Positions 1-8,415 of a DNA stretch of 14,511 nucleotides are shown piece by piece. The translations under genes were made by a program, and so were the position numbers. Source of the DNA: CAIKAP01 sp964574605 (GTDB lineage: Bacteria; Verrucomicrobiota; Verrucomicrobiia; Palsa-1439); contig CAZNOK010000130.1 of assembly GCA_964574605.1 (NCBI GenBank), positions 1-14,511 on the forward strand. Direction: 5' to 3'. Every line of letters starts with the position of its first letter. Within the stretch, counting starts at the first letter, position 1. The notes below the pieces were generated by a model. It ran no database searches, was not told the origin of the DNA, and worked only from the letters and a program-made list of their open reading frames with translations.

Positions 1-891
1 CTCATCGGCAAGGCCCCGCACCAAGGCGTCAACCCCGACGAAGTCGTTGCCGTCGGCGCCGCGATCCAAGGCGGCGTCCTCACCGGGCAGGTCAAGCAGG
101 ACATCGTGTTGCTCGACGTGACGCCGCTCACGCTCGGTGTCGAGACGCTCGGCGGCGTCCGCACGCCGTTGATTTCGCGGAACACCACCATCCCGACCCG
201 CAAGAGCGAAATCTTCTCCACCGCCGCCGACAGTCAGACCAGCGTCGAGATTCACGTGTTGCAGGGCGAACGCGAGATGGCGCGCGATTGCAAGTCGCTT
301 GGGCGTTTCCATCTCACCGAAATTCCACCCGCGCCGCGTGGAATGCCGCAGATCGAAGTCACGTTCGACATTGACGCCAATGGCATCCTTCACGTCAGCG
401 CGAAGGACCTCGGCACTGGGAAGTCCCAGAAGATTACCATCACGGCATCGAGCGGCCTTTCGAAGGAAGAAGTCGCGAAGATGCAACAGGAAGCCGAAGC
501 GCACGCCGAGGAGGACAAGAAGGCGCGCGAGAAGACCGAGACGCGCAACCGTTGCGACTCGCTGGTCTATAACACCGAGAAGCAGATCAAGGATTTGAAG
601 GACACGCTCAACGCGGAGCAAAAGTCGAAGCTCGAAGAGGCCATCGGAACGGTGCGCGAGGCGCTCAAGAGCGACGAGTACGACGCGATGAAGAGCGCGG
701 AGGAGAAATTGACGCAGGCGTGGCATGGGGTTTCCTCGGAGATCTACGCCAAGGTCCGCGAGAAATCGGAGTCCGCCAAAGCCGAGCCACAAGCTGAAAC
801 GGCCGCCGAAGAGCCGAAGAAGGAAGGCAAGGAAGCCAAGGTTGTGGACGCTGATTTCGAGGTCGTTGACGACAACGACAAGAAGGCATAA
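1..891 (+). CDS. dnaK: Chaperone protein DnaK (Hsp70), C-terminal part
   Basis: ATP-dependent Hsp70 chaperone that binds exposed hydrophobic segments of cytoplasmic proteins and works with DnaJ and GrpE. The reading frame is open from base 1, so roughly the first 340-350 residues (most of the nucleotide-binding domain) lie outside the window; 296 residues are visible. It begins in the conserved end of the ATPase domain (NPDEVVAVGAAIQGG, visible residues 11-25), continues through the interdomain linker DIVLLD (34-39), then the beta-sandwich substrate-binding domain (TPLTLGVETLGG, later APRGMPQIEVTFDIDANGI), and a charged helical lid. The tail ends in the usual acidic form (VVDADFEVVDDNDKKA). 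A GTG at 106 is only an internal codon, not the start. groES follows after 36 bases with no terminator between, so the chaperone genes are probably co-transcribed. No CIRCE-type inverted repeat is visible here; any promoter lies upstream of the window. Confidence 0.97.
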   Translation, partial: LIGKAPHQGVNPDEVVAVGAAIQGGVLTGQVKQDIVLLDVTPLTLGVETLGGVRTPLISRNTTIPTRKSEIFSTAADSQTSVEIHVLQGEREMARDCKSLGRFHLTEIPPAPRGMPQIEVTFDIDANGILHVSAKDLGTGKSQKITITASSGLSKEEVAKMQQEAEAHAEEDKKAREKTETRNRCDSLVYNTEKQIKDLKDTLNAEQKSKLEEAIGTVREALKSDEYDAMKSAEEKLTQAWHGVSSEIYAKVREKSESAKAEPQAETAAEEPKKEGKEAKVVDADFEVVDDNDKKA

Positions 892-910
892 CCAGAAAAC
901 CAAAACCCAA

Positions 911-916
911 AAGGAG
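911..916 (+). promoter_or_regulatory. Ribosome binding site of groES
   Basis: AAGGAG lies 11 bases before the ATG at 928, in the short purine-rich gap after dnaK. The spacing is somewhat long but the core is complete, and it supports the chosen groES start. Confidence 0.7.
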
Positions 917-927
917 CAGAGAGAAGC

Positions 928-1215
928 ATGAACATAAAACCGTTGGCTGATCGGGTAATCGTACAGCCGATCGAAGCAGAAGAAGTGAAGAAGGGCGGCA
1001 TCATCATTCCGGATACCGCCAAGGAAAAACCCCAAGAGGGCAAGATTGTCGCCGTCGGCGCCGGCAAGCGCGACGAGAACGGCAAGCTGATCCTAATGGG
1101 CGTCAAGAAGGGTGATCGCGTGCTTTACGGCAAGTACAGCGGCACGGAGATCAAAGTGGAAGGCAAAGAGTACATGATCATGCGCGAGGACGACATCCTC
1201 GGCATCATCGAATAA
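928..1215 (+). CDS. groES: Co-chaperonin GroES (Hsp10)
   Basis: Ten-kilodalton co-chaperonin that forms the heptameric lid of the GroEL cage in the cytoplasm. The 95-residue product has the normal family length. The N-terminal strand NIKPLADRVIVQP (2-14) is the classic GroES signature start. The mobile loop that contacts GroEL is visible at about residues 21-35 (KKGGIIIPDTAKEKP), with the hydrophobic GGIIIPD contact segment intact. The C-terminal region (MREDDILGIIE) is also typical. A complete AAGGAG precedes the ATG. groEL starts 25 bases downstream with its own strong Shine-Dalgarno, so the two are an ordinary groESL pair, here attached directly behind dnaK. Confidence 0.97.
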   Translation: MNIKPLADRVIVQPIEAEEVKKGGIIIPDTAKEKPQEGKIVAVGAGKRDENGKLILMGVKKGDRVLYGKYSGTEIKVEGKEYMIMREDDILGIIE

Positions 1216-1224
1216 CGAATACAA

Positions 1225-1230
1225 AAGGAG
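1225..1230 (+). promoter_or_regulatory. Ribosome binding site of groEL
   Basis: AAGGAG lies 10 bases before the ATG at 1241, in the 25-base groES-groEL gap, and fixes the groEL start. Confidence 0.75.
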
Positions 1231-1240
1231 TTACACTACC

Positions 1241-2866
<1,626 letters not shown>

Positions 2867-2885
2867 GCCGTATTGACTGAAACTG

Positions 2886-2923
2886 AGTGGGGGCGGACTC
2901 CTGACCGGTCCGCCCCCCACTTT
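2886..2923 (+). terminator. Likely intrinsic terminator after groEL
   Basis: A GC-rich inverted repeat lies 19 bases after the groEL stop. The left arm AGTGGGGGCGGAC (2886-2898) pairs with the right arm GTCCGCCCCCCACT (2908-2921), with one bulged C, across a nine-base loop. Only a short T run (TTT, then a mixed tail) follows, so termination may be partial and allow some read-through into the omega-like gene. Confidence 0.6.
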
Positions 2924-2947
2924 CACGCTTGCGTTTCGAGAAGAATC

Positions 2948-3199
2948 ATGGACAATCGCGCCTCGCCACGGATGAACAGCAAATATCTCACTGCCGCCCA
3001 ACAACAAGTTCCCAACCCGGAACTTCTCATAAACCTCGTTTCCCGGCGTGTCCGCCAGCTCGCGCAGGGTCATCGCCCGTTGACGATCACCGATCCGCGC
3101 ATGGATTTCGCCGACATCGCCCTGAAGGAAATCGGCGAAGGCAAGTTCAGCTACGAAATCGAGCCGCAGACAAAGACTGGCGACGAGTCGGAAACCTAG
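2948..3199 (+). CDS. rpoZ: DNA-directed RNA polymerase omega subunit-like protein
   Basis: Small 83-residue protein resembling the omega subunit, which binds the beta-prime subunit and helps RNA polymerase assembly. The omega-like core is LLINLVSRRVRQLAQGHRP (about 26-44), followed by ADIALKEIGEGKFSYE (55-70); this matches the family pattern of an Arg-rich helix, a Gly-x-x-Pro turn, then an ALxEIxxGK helix. The tail is short and acidic. The ATG at 2948 is preceded by GAGAAG; the frame is open further upstream from a TTG at 2873, but that would run through the terminator hairpin and is unlikely. A second ATG at 2972 (MNSKYL) is possible but has no visible ribosome binding site. Similar short omega proteins beginning near MNxKYL are known to me from Verrucomicrobiota. 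Identification rests on this short motif. Confidence 0.8.
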   Translation: MDNRASPRMNSKYLTAAQQQVPNPELLINLVSRRVRQLAQGHRPLTITDPRMDFADIALKEIGEGKFSYEIEPQTKTGDESET

Positions 3200-3235
3200 C
3201 TGTGACGACAGCCTGCCGTGCCACCCGGTAAACCG

Positions 3236-4732
3236 TCACCGGAGTGTTCTCTCAGGCGTACCAACACGTCGAAAGACGGAGATGTTATTCCTCGCAAACA
3301 CCAACCGATAGTCAGGATGGTGGGAGAAGAAGTGAAACAGTTTTTGCTGCATCGCTATCTCGCCGGATAAGCCGGCGTAGTTGCCGTCGAAGATGACATA
3401 CTCGTAATCCAGCACACGGTTGTTGTCTTGGTTGTGGAAGCGAAGTGCAACGACCGAATTAATGGCTGGATGATCGGCGAACGCTGGCAGCATGTGATCG
3501 CCACAGAACACACTGGCCGTCCGTGGAACTGCCGCAATCGCGCCCAACTGCGCTTGATGCGCTTGGTTCCGTTGGTATTCGGCCGGGTTTAACCACCGAT
3601 GATGCTGCGTCAGGCAAACCACGAGCACGATGACGCACAGGCTGCGGTTGTAATTGTGAGCGCCGAACCACGCCGAGATCCGCCGGCTCCAAGACGGCAG
3701 CGCCAAGACAAAACTGGCCCATATCTGGGCACCCAACAGCAGCCCATACCAGTGCGTGGACGCCCGCAAGAATGGAGAATCGCTCATCAGGTTGACGCTC
3801 ATTGCCGGCAAGCCGGTGATCCACGCCCAGTTCCCAAACGGAAGCACAAGCAGAAACGGCTGCAGGAAGTTCACCAAGTAGCTGATGCGATCCCCCTTGG
3901 TTAATGTTTGGAACACTTGACAGGGATGAGTAACCATGTTGCACAGTGCTTCACTGTTCGTACTGCCCCAACTCGAGAAGTACTCAGCCTGCGAATAAAG
4001 CCGACCGGCCCACCAGTCGCCGAACATGGGCATGATGATACGGCGGACAAACAAGAAATACCCGATACTCCACACCGCCGGAAACACAACCCATCGCCAG
4101 TCGCGTCGCCGCAACAGGGCGTACACGCTGAACAGAATCGTGTTCAGCACGAGAGTCTCTTTGGCGAGCAGGCTCGTCGCGAGAAACACCACAAACCACT
4201 TGAGATTGCCCTTCTCGAAAAAGAGGAATGCAAACAACAATGGCACCAAACCGAGCGCGTCATCGTGCAGTTCCGCCACATGCACCCGCGCCACTGGCGG
4301 AAAGAGCATCAACGCCGCGGCGGCGATCAACGCGGTGGTCCGGTTCCCGGTCACCTGCCGGGCCAGCAGGTAGGCCGGCCATGCAGCGAGGCAAATCGTC
4401 AACGATTGCAGGAACAACAACGTGTTGATACTCCGCACTAACCAGAACACCGGCAGCCATAACAACAACAGGAAATTCGGGTGTGAGCCGAACAAAGAGT
4501 AGTCTGCTGCAAAAGAAGGGAACCAACGGCCGTGGATTGTTTGGAAGAACGCGTAACCGACCTCCGCGGTGTCCTGACCATAGCTGGTGAAACTGGCGTT
4601 CTTGTACGACGCCAGCAGCCAGAAACCCAATGTCGAAACTGTAACAAGCCCAGCCAATATCCAGTTCGCTTGTCGCTCGGACAAGTCGTCCGCTATTGGC
4701 TGCTGCTGGGTGATTCCGTTTGTGTTCGTCAT
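3236..4732 (-). CDS. DUF2079 polytopic membrane protein
   Basis: Integral membrane protein of 498 residues with about ten hydrophobic segments and a C-terminal soluble part (from about residue 390). It matches the DUF2079 pattern: a first extracytoplasmic loop with YGQDTAEVGYAFFQTIHGRW (51-70), a conserved His in GSHPNFLLLLWLP (82-94), the HDDALGLVPLLFAFL block (156-170), and LLAKETLVL (188-196) followed by an Arg-rich loop. DUF2079 proteins resemble GT-C glycosyltransferases, but their donor and acceptor are unknown. I chose the ATG at 4732 (MTNTNG) because it forms an ATGA overlap with the stop of the upstream membrane gene; the longer open frame to 4801 adds a non-membrane stretch inside that gene. 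There is no clear Shine-Dalgarno, so translation is probably coupled. Third positions look less GC-rich than in the neighbours. Confidence 0.82.
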   Translation of the reverse strand: MTNTNGITQQQPIADDLSERQANWILAGLVTVSTLGFWLLASYKNASFTSYGQDTAEVGYAFFQTIHGRWFPSFAADYSLFGSHPNFLLLLWLPVFWLVRSINTLLFLQSLTICLAAWPAYLLARQVTGNRTTALIAAAALMLFPPVARVHVAELHDDALGLVPLLFAFLFFEKGNLKWFVVFLATSLLAKETLVLNTILFSVYALLRRRDWRWVVFPAVWSIGYFLFVRRIIMPMFGDWWAGRLYSQAEYFSSWGSTNSEALCNMVTHPCQVFQTLTKGDRISYLVNFLQPFLLVLPFGNWAWITGLPAMSVNLMSDSPFLRASTHWYGLLLGAQIWASFVLALPSWSRRISAWFGAHNYNRSLCVIVLVVCLTQHHRWLNPAEYQRNQAHQAQLGAIAAVPRTASVFCGDHMLPAFADHPAINSVVALRFHNQDNNRVLDYEYVIFDGNYAGLSGEIAMQQKLFHFFSHHPDYRLVFARNNISVFRRVGTPERTLR

Positions 4733-6336
4733 CTTTGAGGTGAATGCTGGTTGAAGAAAAACGTGGGTGCCGCCCCCGACCGGTAGCCATAGATCGTCCA
4801 TCCAGACTCATCCCGCTTCTCTAACGCAAATCCCGGCAAGTAACGCATTGTTTCCTGGTGCGTTTCCGTTTCCGTGGGTGACCACAAGCTGCCGAACAAC
4901 ACGGCCTTGATGTTCGGTGGCACGTTCGCGCGGAATTGTTGTTCCCCCACCGGATATCCGCCATACCTCCGGTCAATCACTCCCCACGACAGATGATACA
5001 CCTTGTGCTCCACCAGCAGATGCGCCAACGGATTGTTCGGGAAATACACCAGCCCCGGATTCTGTCGCAACGTCTGGCAGGCCACCTCCTGCTGGTTTAG
5101 CCGAAACACCTTCGCGATTTGGTAAACATTCTGTAACCGCAGCGGCACGCCGCCGAGCAGTCCGATCAACAACACCGCCAGCACCGCCTTCACCGTCTGC
5201 GACACGCCTTTCCCCTCTGTCTCCTCCGTGGCCGCCGCCTCCACCAACAGCAGCAGCGCGCCGATCAGCCAGAAGTACAACGACAGATTGAACGCATTCA
5301 TGTCGCCGCCCACCTTCACCCGGTTCAAGACCGCCGCCGGCGCGTTCAACGTCCCGACCAACACAAACACCAGCCAGCGCCCGACGCGCCGCCCCGTGGT
5401 GGCGCACACCAGCAATCCCACCGCGATGATCGCCAGCGGAAACAGCGACTCTGTCACCAATTCCTGCAAGGCCTGTTGCAGCCACTCCAGTTTCCCGCCC
5501 TGCCATGGATGATGAGCCGGCACCTGCACTAGGTTGAAAAACATCGCCGACGGATCGAACACCAACACAAAGACCAGAGACAACACCAGCCCCACGCCGC
5601 CGAGCACCAGCAAATACCGTTTCAACGACGCCGTGCCGAACAGCCGCCACACGCACACCGCCAACGCCACCGGCAACAACACCATCGTCTGCTTCGACCA
5701 CACGCTCAGCACCGCCGCAACCGCCGACGCCGACAACAGCGTCCAGTCTTCGTTGCGTCGCCGCAGATAAATCGCTGCACACGCCAGCCCGCCCAACCCC
5801 AACGCCGGCGCATCAGCGTGAACGCAAAATGCGCCGTACTTCAGCGGATACGAACGCATCACCAGAAACCCAAAACACAACAGCGCCGCCAGCATCGCAA
5901 TCCAACGCGACCGCGTCTCGCCGCGCGTCGCGAGCCAGACCATCGGCCCGAAAAACAGCGTCACGCTCACCACGCTGGCAATCACCAGCGCCACGCTCGG
6001 CGACTTTGCCAACGCCGCCGGCAGATAGACCAACGCCGTCACCGGCCCATAAATCGTGTTCAACACTGGTCCGACGCCATTGGGATAATACAGCCGGTAG
6101 CCGTTCAGCAGCGCGAACGTCGGCGCCAGCCGCGCCGCGTTCCAGCCGAAGAACGGCGCTTGCAACACGCTGCTGACGATCATCCCCAGCAGCGTGAGGA
6201 ATCCCACTGCCAGCAACGACGCCACCAAACGATCCAGCAGCAGCCACTTCTTCTTCCATTTCAGGAACCAGATACCAAGCGCCGCCGCGCCCACAAACAG
6301 CACAGCCAACGTCACATTGTAGCCAGTTGGTTGCAT
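4729..6336 (-). CDS. GT-C/ArnT-like polytopic membrane protein, probable lipid-linked sugar glycosyltransferase
   Basis: A 535-residue integral membrane protein with about 12-13 hydrophobic helices and a soluble C-terminal domain of roughly 120 residues. After two N-terminal helices there is an extracytoplasmic loop, AARLAPTFALLNGYRLYYP (67-85) then an IYGP element (95-98), of the sort seen in GT-C enzymes that use polyprenyl-phosphate sugars. Further family-like elements are HADAPALG (173-180) and WSKQT (213-217) before a hydrophobic helix. I cannot name a specific family with certainty; GT39- or DUF2029-like is my best reading. The start at 6336 (MQPTGYNV) begins just before the first helix; the frame is open to 6402, but that extension overlaps the smpB start. 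No strong ribosome binding site is visible. The stop overlaps the DUF2079 start, making a two-gene operon. Confidence 0.7.
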   Translation of the reverse strand: MQPTGYNVTLAVLFVGAAALGIWFLKWKKKWLLLDRLVASLLAVGFLTLLGMIVSSVLQAPFFGWNAARLAPTFALLNGYRLYYPNGVGPVLNTIYGPVTALVYLPAALAKSPSVALVIASVVSVTLFFGPMVWLATRGETRSRWIAMLAALLCFGFLVMRSYPLKYGAFCVHADAPALGLGGLACAAIYLRRRNEDWTLLSASAVAAVLSVWSKQTMVLLPVALAVCVWRLFGTASLKRYLLVLGGVGLVLSLVFVLVFDPSAMFFNLVQVPAHHPWQGGKLEWLQQALQELVTESLFPLAIIAVGLLVCATTGRRVGRWLVFVLVGTLNAPAAVLNRVKVGGDMNAFNLSLYFWLIGALLLLVEAAATEETEGKGVSQTVKAVLAVLLIGLLGGVPLRLQNVYQIAKVFRLNQQEVACQTLRQNPGLVYFPNNPLAHLLVEHKVYHLSWGVIDRRYGGYPVGEQQFRANVPPNIKAVLFGSLWSPTETETHQETMRYLPGFALEKRDESGWTIYGYRSGAAPTFFFNQHSPQR

Positions 6337-6354
6337 GGCCGTGAATCTAGCTTG

Positions 6355-6360
6355 TATGAT
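6355..6360 (+). promoter_or_regulatory. Possible -10 element for smpB
   Basis: TATGAT differs from the sigma-70 -10 consensus at one base and lies 28 bases before the chosen smpB ATG, in the short divergent gap between the membrane-protein operon and smpB. The matching -35 is poor (TTGCAT at 6331-6336, 18-base spacer), so this is only a weak candidate. Confidence 0.3.
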
Positions 6361-6370
6361 TCGCAAAGTC

Positions 6371-6387
6371 GCGCGAATAATACGCGC
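6371..6387. repeat. Short GC inverted repeat with AT core in divergent gap
   Basis: GCGCG (6371-6375) and CGCGC (6383-6387) flank a seven-base AT-only core, immediately before the smpB start and inside the region shared by the divergent genes. It could be an operator or simply chance; the arms are only five bases. Confidence 0.3.
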
Positions 6388-6388
6388 A

Positions 6389-6922
6389 ATGCCGCCGACC
6401 ATTCAAAATCACAAAGTCCGCCGCGACTATTTCATCAGCGAAACGCTCGAAGCCGGCATCGAGTTGAAAGGCACCGAGGTCAAAAGTCTCCGCGCCGCAC
6501 GCGCCTCCATTGACGACGCCTTCTGCAAGATTGAGCGCAGCGAGTGCTGGCTCTACAACGCCCACATCGCCGCCTACGAAGCCGGGAACCGCTGGAACGT
6601 TGACCCACTTCGTCCGCGCCGCCTTCTCCTCCACAAAAAAGAAATCGACCATCTGGCCGGCAAACTTCAAGCGAAAGGCGCCGCACTATTGCCGTTGCGG
6701 ATTTACTTCACCAAGAGCTACGCCAAAGTCTTGCTCGGTCTCGGCAAAGGCAAGAGCCAATACGACAAACGCGAAGCCCTCAAGCGCAAGGAATCCGACC
6801 GCGAAACCCGTCGCGCCCTAGCCGACGCCCGGCGCGGTGGCCGCGGCGACCAACGCGCCCGCGGCCGAGGTCGAACAGTAAACGGCGCAGGCGGAAATCA
6901 AGAATCAGAGGAACCATCGTGA
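6389..6922 (+). CDS. smpB: SsrA-binding protein SmpB
   Basis: Partner of tmRNA in trans-translation: it binds the tRNA-like end of SsrA and brings it to stalled ribosomes. The 177-residue product contains the full core: NHKVRRDYFISETLEAGIEL (7-26), GTEVKSLRAARASIDDAF (28-45), a PLRPRRLLLHKKEI block (73-86), LLPLRIYFT (100-108) and LGLGKGKSQYDKREALKRKE (116-135). The last block leads to the helical tail that enters the mRNA channel. The usual length is about 150-160 residues; here the tail is prolonged by a Gly/Arg-rich run (about 148-162) and a Gly/Ser/Glu end. The ATG at 6389 fits the family N-terminus; upstream in-frame ATGs at 6335 and 6356 would add an unmatched extension. The stop overlaps the GTG start of the next gene as GTGA. 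No ssrA gene is visible in the window. Confidence 0.95.
   Translation: MPPTIQNHKVRRDYFISETLEAGIELKGTEVKSLRAARASIDDAFCKIERSECWLYNAHIAAYEAGNRWNVDPLRPRRLLLHKKEIDHLAGKLQAKGAALLPLRIYFTKSYAKVLLGLGKGKSQYDKREALKRKESDRETRRALADARRGGRGDQRARGRGRTVNGAGGNQESEEPS
6907..6912 (+). promoter_or_regulatory. Ribosome binding site of the ceramidase-like gene
   Basis: AGAGGA lies six bases before the GTG at 6919, inside the last codons of smpB. It supports GTG as the true start, followed directly by a signal peptide. Confidence 0.65.
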
Positions 6923-8331
6923 AACACTTCCTGCTATGGGCCATTGGCTGTCTCGTCAGCGCGCAACTGCTGGCAGCTTCGCCGGCCAAAACCGGTTTCC
7001 GCGCCGGGGCGGCTACGAGCAACATCACGCCTTTCCTGGGCGGCAAAATCGTCGGCAACTTCGTTCAACCCGCCGCCGCCAACGTCCACGACGAATTGCA
7101 CGCCCGCTGTCTGGTCGTGGACGATGGCAAGACAAAACTCGCTCTCGTCGTTTGCGACCTGCTGGGAGTCAGTCGCGACGTGAGCATCGAGGCCCGCAAG
7201 CTGATCCAGCAGAACACAGGCATTCCGCCGGAGCATGTGCTGATTTCGGCTGTGCACACTCACTCGGCGTGCGATGCCAGGGGCAAAGCGCCGCTGAACG
7301 AATACTGCACATTCGTGGCCCGGCGGATTGCCGACGGGGTACAAACCGCCCTCGGCACGCTGCGACCGGCTCAGATGGCGTTTGTGACTGCCGAGGCCCC
7401 GGAGCACGTGTTCAATCGCCGCTGGTTCATGAAACCCGGCACGGCTCCGCCCAGTCCCTTCGGGGGCATTGACCAGGTGAAGATGAATCCTCCCGGCGGC
7501 AGTCCCAACCTGGTCGAGCCGGCAGGCCCCACCGATCCGACCGTCTCGATCCTGGCCCTCCGCGAACCGGAGGGCCGTCCCATCGCAGTCTATTCGGCCT
7601 ATTCACTGCATTATGTGGGCGGAGTGAAAACCGGCGACATCTCGGCCGATTACTACGGAATGTATTGCGATGAATTGAAGCGGTTGCTCGGCGCCAAGGA
7701 TCAGGATCCGCCTTTCGTCGCCATGATGGCCAACGGCACCAGCGGCGACATCAACAGCGTCAATTTCCGCAAGCCCCGGCCCACGCTGCCGCCGTATGCC
7801 AAGATGCGCACCATTGCCGACGACATCGCGCGCAAGGTTCACGCCGCGCTGGCCAAAGCCGAATATCGCGACGGCGTAACGCTGGCTGCGCGCTACCGGG
7901 AACCGATGATCGCCATGCGCCGGCCCACCGCGGAACAACTCGCTTGGGCGAAGCAGACAATCGCGCAACCGGTCCCGAAGTCTGAGAAGGTCAACATGCC
8001 GGCGATTTACGCCCGCAAGATGGTCGGTGTGGCTGAGCGGCCCAAAACAGTTCTTGTTCCGCTGCAAGTCCTCCGCATCGGTTCCGTGTGCATCGGGACA
8101 ATGCCGACCGAGGTGTTCTGCGAGATTGGGTTGGAGTTCAGGAAACGAAGCCCCGTCCAACCGGCATTCCTGGTCTCGCTGTCACACGATTACTTGGGAT
8201 ACCTGCCCACACCGCGACACTTCCCGTTGGGCGGCTACGAGACGTGGTTCGGCACCAACCGGCTTGAACCACAGGCTTCGGAGAAGATGCTCGCCGCGCT
8301 TCTGGAAATGGCAGCGGAGGTCAAGGACTGA
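6919..8331 (+). CDS. Neutral/alkaline ceramidase-family hydrolase, exported
   Basis: A 470-residue protein of the neutral/alkaline non-lysosomal ceramidase family, zinc amidases that split N-acyl sphingoid bases; many environmental members have unproven substrates. A Sec signal peptide covers about residues 1-20 (hydrophobic core LLWAIGCLVSAQLLA), so it should act outside the cytoplasm. Family landmarks are HARCLVVDDG (61-70), the metal-site-like HTH in SAVHTHSA (110-117), H231 in SLHYVGG, the active-site-like NGTSGDINS (272-280) with Ser275, MPTEVF (395-400), and the C-terminal LGYLPTPRHFPLGGYE (426-441). By position H113/H115, H231, E398 and Y440 are candidate zinc ligands; this is inference from family layout. 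It is shorter than typical ceramidases (about 650-700) and lacks their C-terminal immunoglobulin-like domain. The GTG start overlaps the smpB stop and has a good ribosome binding site. Whether the substrate is ceramide is open. Confidence 0.82.
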   Translation: MKHFLLWAIGCLVSAQLLAASPAKTGFRAGAATSNITPFLGGKIVGNFVQPAAANVHDELHARCLVVDDGKTKLALVVCDLLGVSRDVSIEARKLIQQNTGIPPEHVLISAVHTHSACDARGKAPLNEYCTFVARRIADGVQTALGTLRPAQMAFVTAEAPEHVFNRRWFMKPGTAPPSPFGGIDQVKMNPPGGSPNLVEPAGPTDPTVSILALREPEGRPIAVYSAYSLHYVGGVKTGDISADYYGMYCDELKRLLGAKDQDPPFVAMMANGTSGDINSVNFRKPRPTLPPYAKMRTIADDIARKVHAALAKAEYRDGVTLAARYREPMIAMRRPTAEQLAWAKQTIAQPVPKSEKVNMPAIYARKMVGVAERPKTVLVPLQVLRIGSVCIGTMPTEVFCEIGLEFRKRSPVQPAFLVSLSHDYLGYLPTPRHFPLGGYETWFGTNRLEPQASEKMLAALLEMAAEVKD

Positions 8332-8415
8332 CGGGACTCATTGTTGCATTGTGGCGTATGAGGTTTCCGGCTTGTTTGGCCAACGGGCACCGGCGTAATC
8401 TGTGAACCATCGGCC

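Noticed and set aside
3225..3242. Small inverted repeat CCGGT/ACCGG between rpoZ and the DUF2079 gene as a bidirectional terminator
   Set aside because: The stem is only five pairs and no T tract follows on either strand.
4733..4801. Longer start for the DUF2079 protein
   Set aside because: The added 23 residues fall inside the preceding gene and have no membrane or signal character, while ATG 4732 forms the typical ATGA junction.
4973..5782. Open frame of 269 codons on the minus strand inside the GT-C-like gene
   Set aside because: It is a Gly/Val/Ala/Arg-rich shadow frame in GC-rich coding DNA; the membrane-protein frame has clear helices and motifs.
8372..8401. Promoter candidate in the gap before the sialidase-like gene (TTGTTT, 18 bases, TAATCT)
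   Set aside because: Both hexamers match the consensus at about half their positions, no better than expected by chance.
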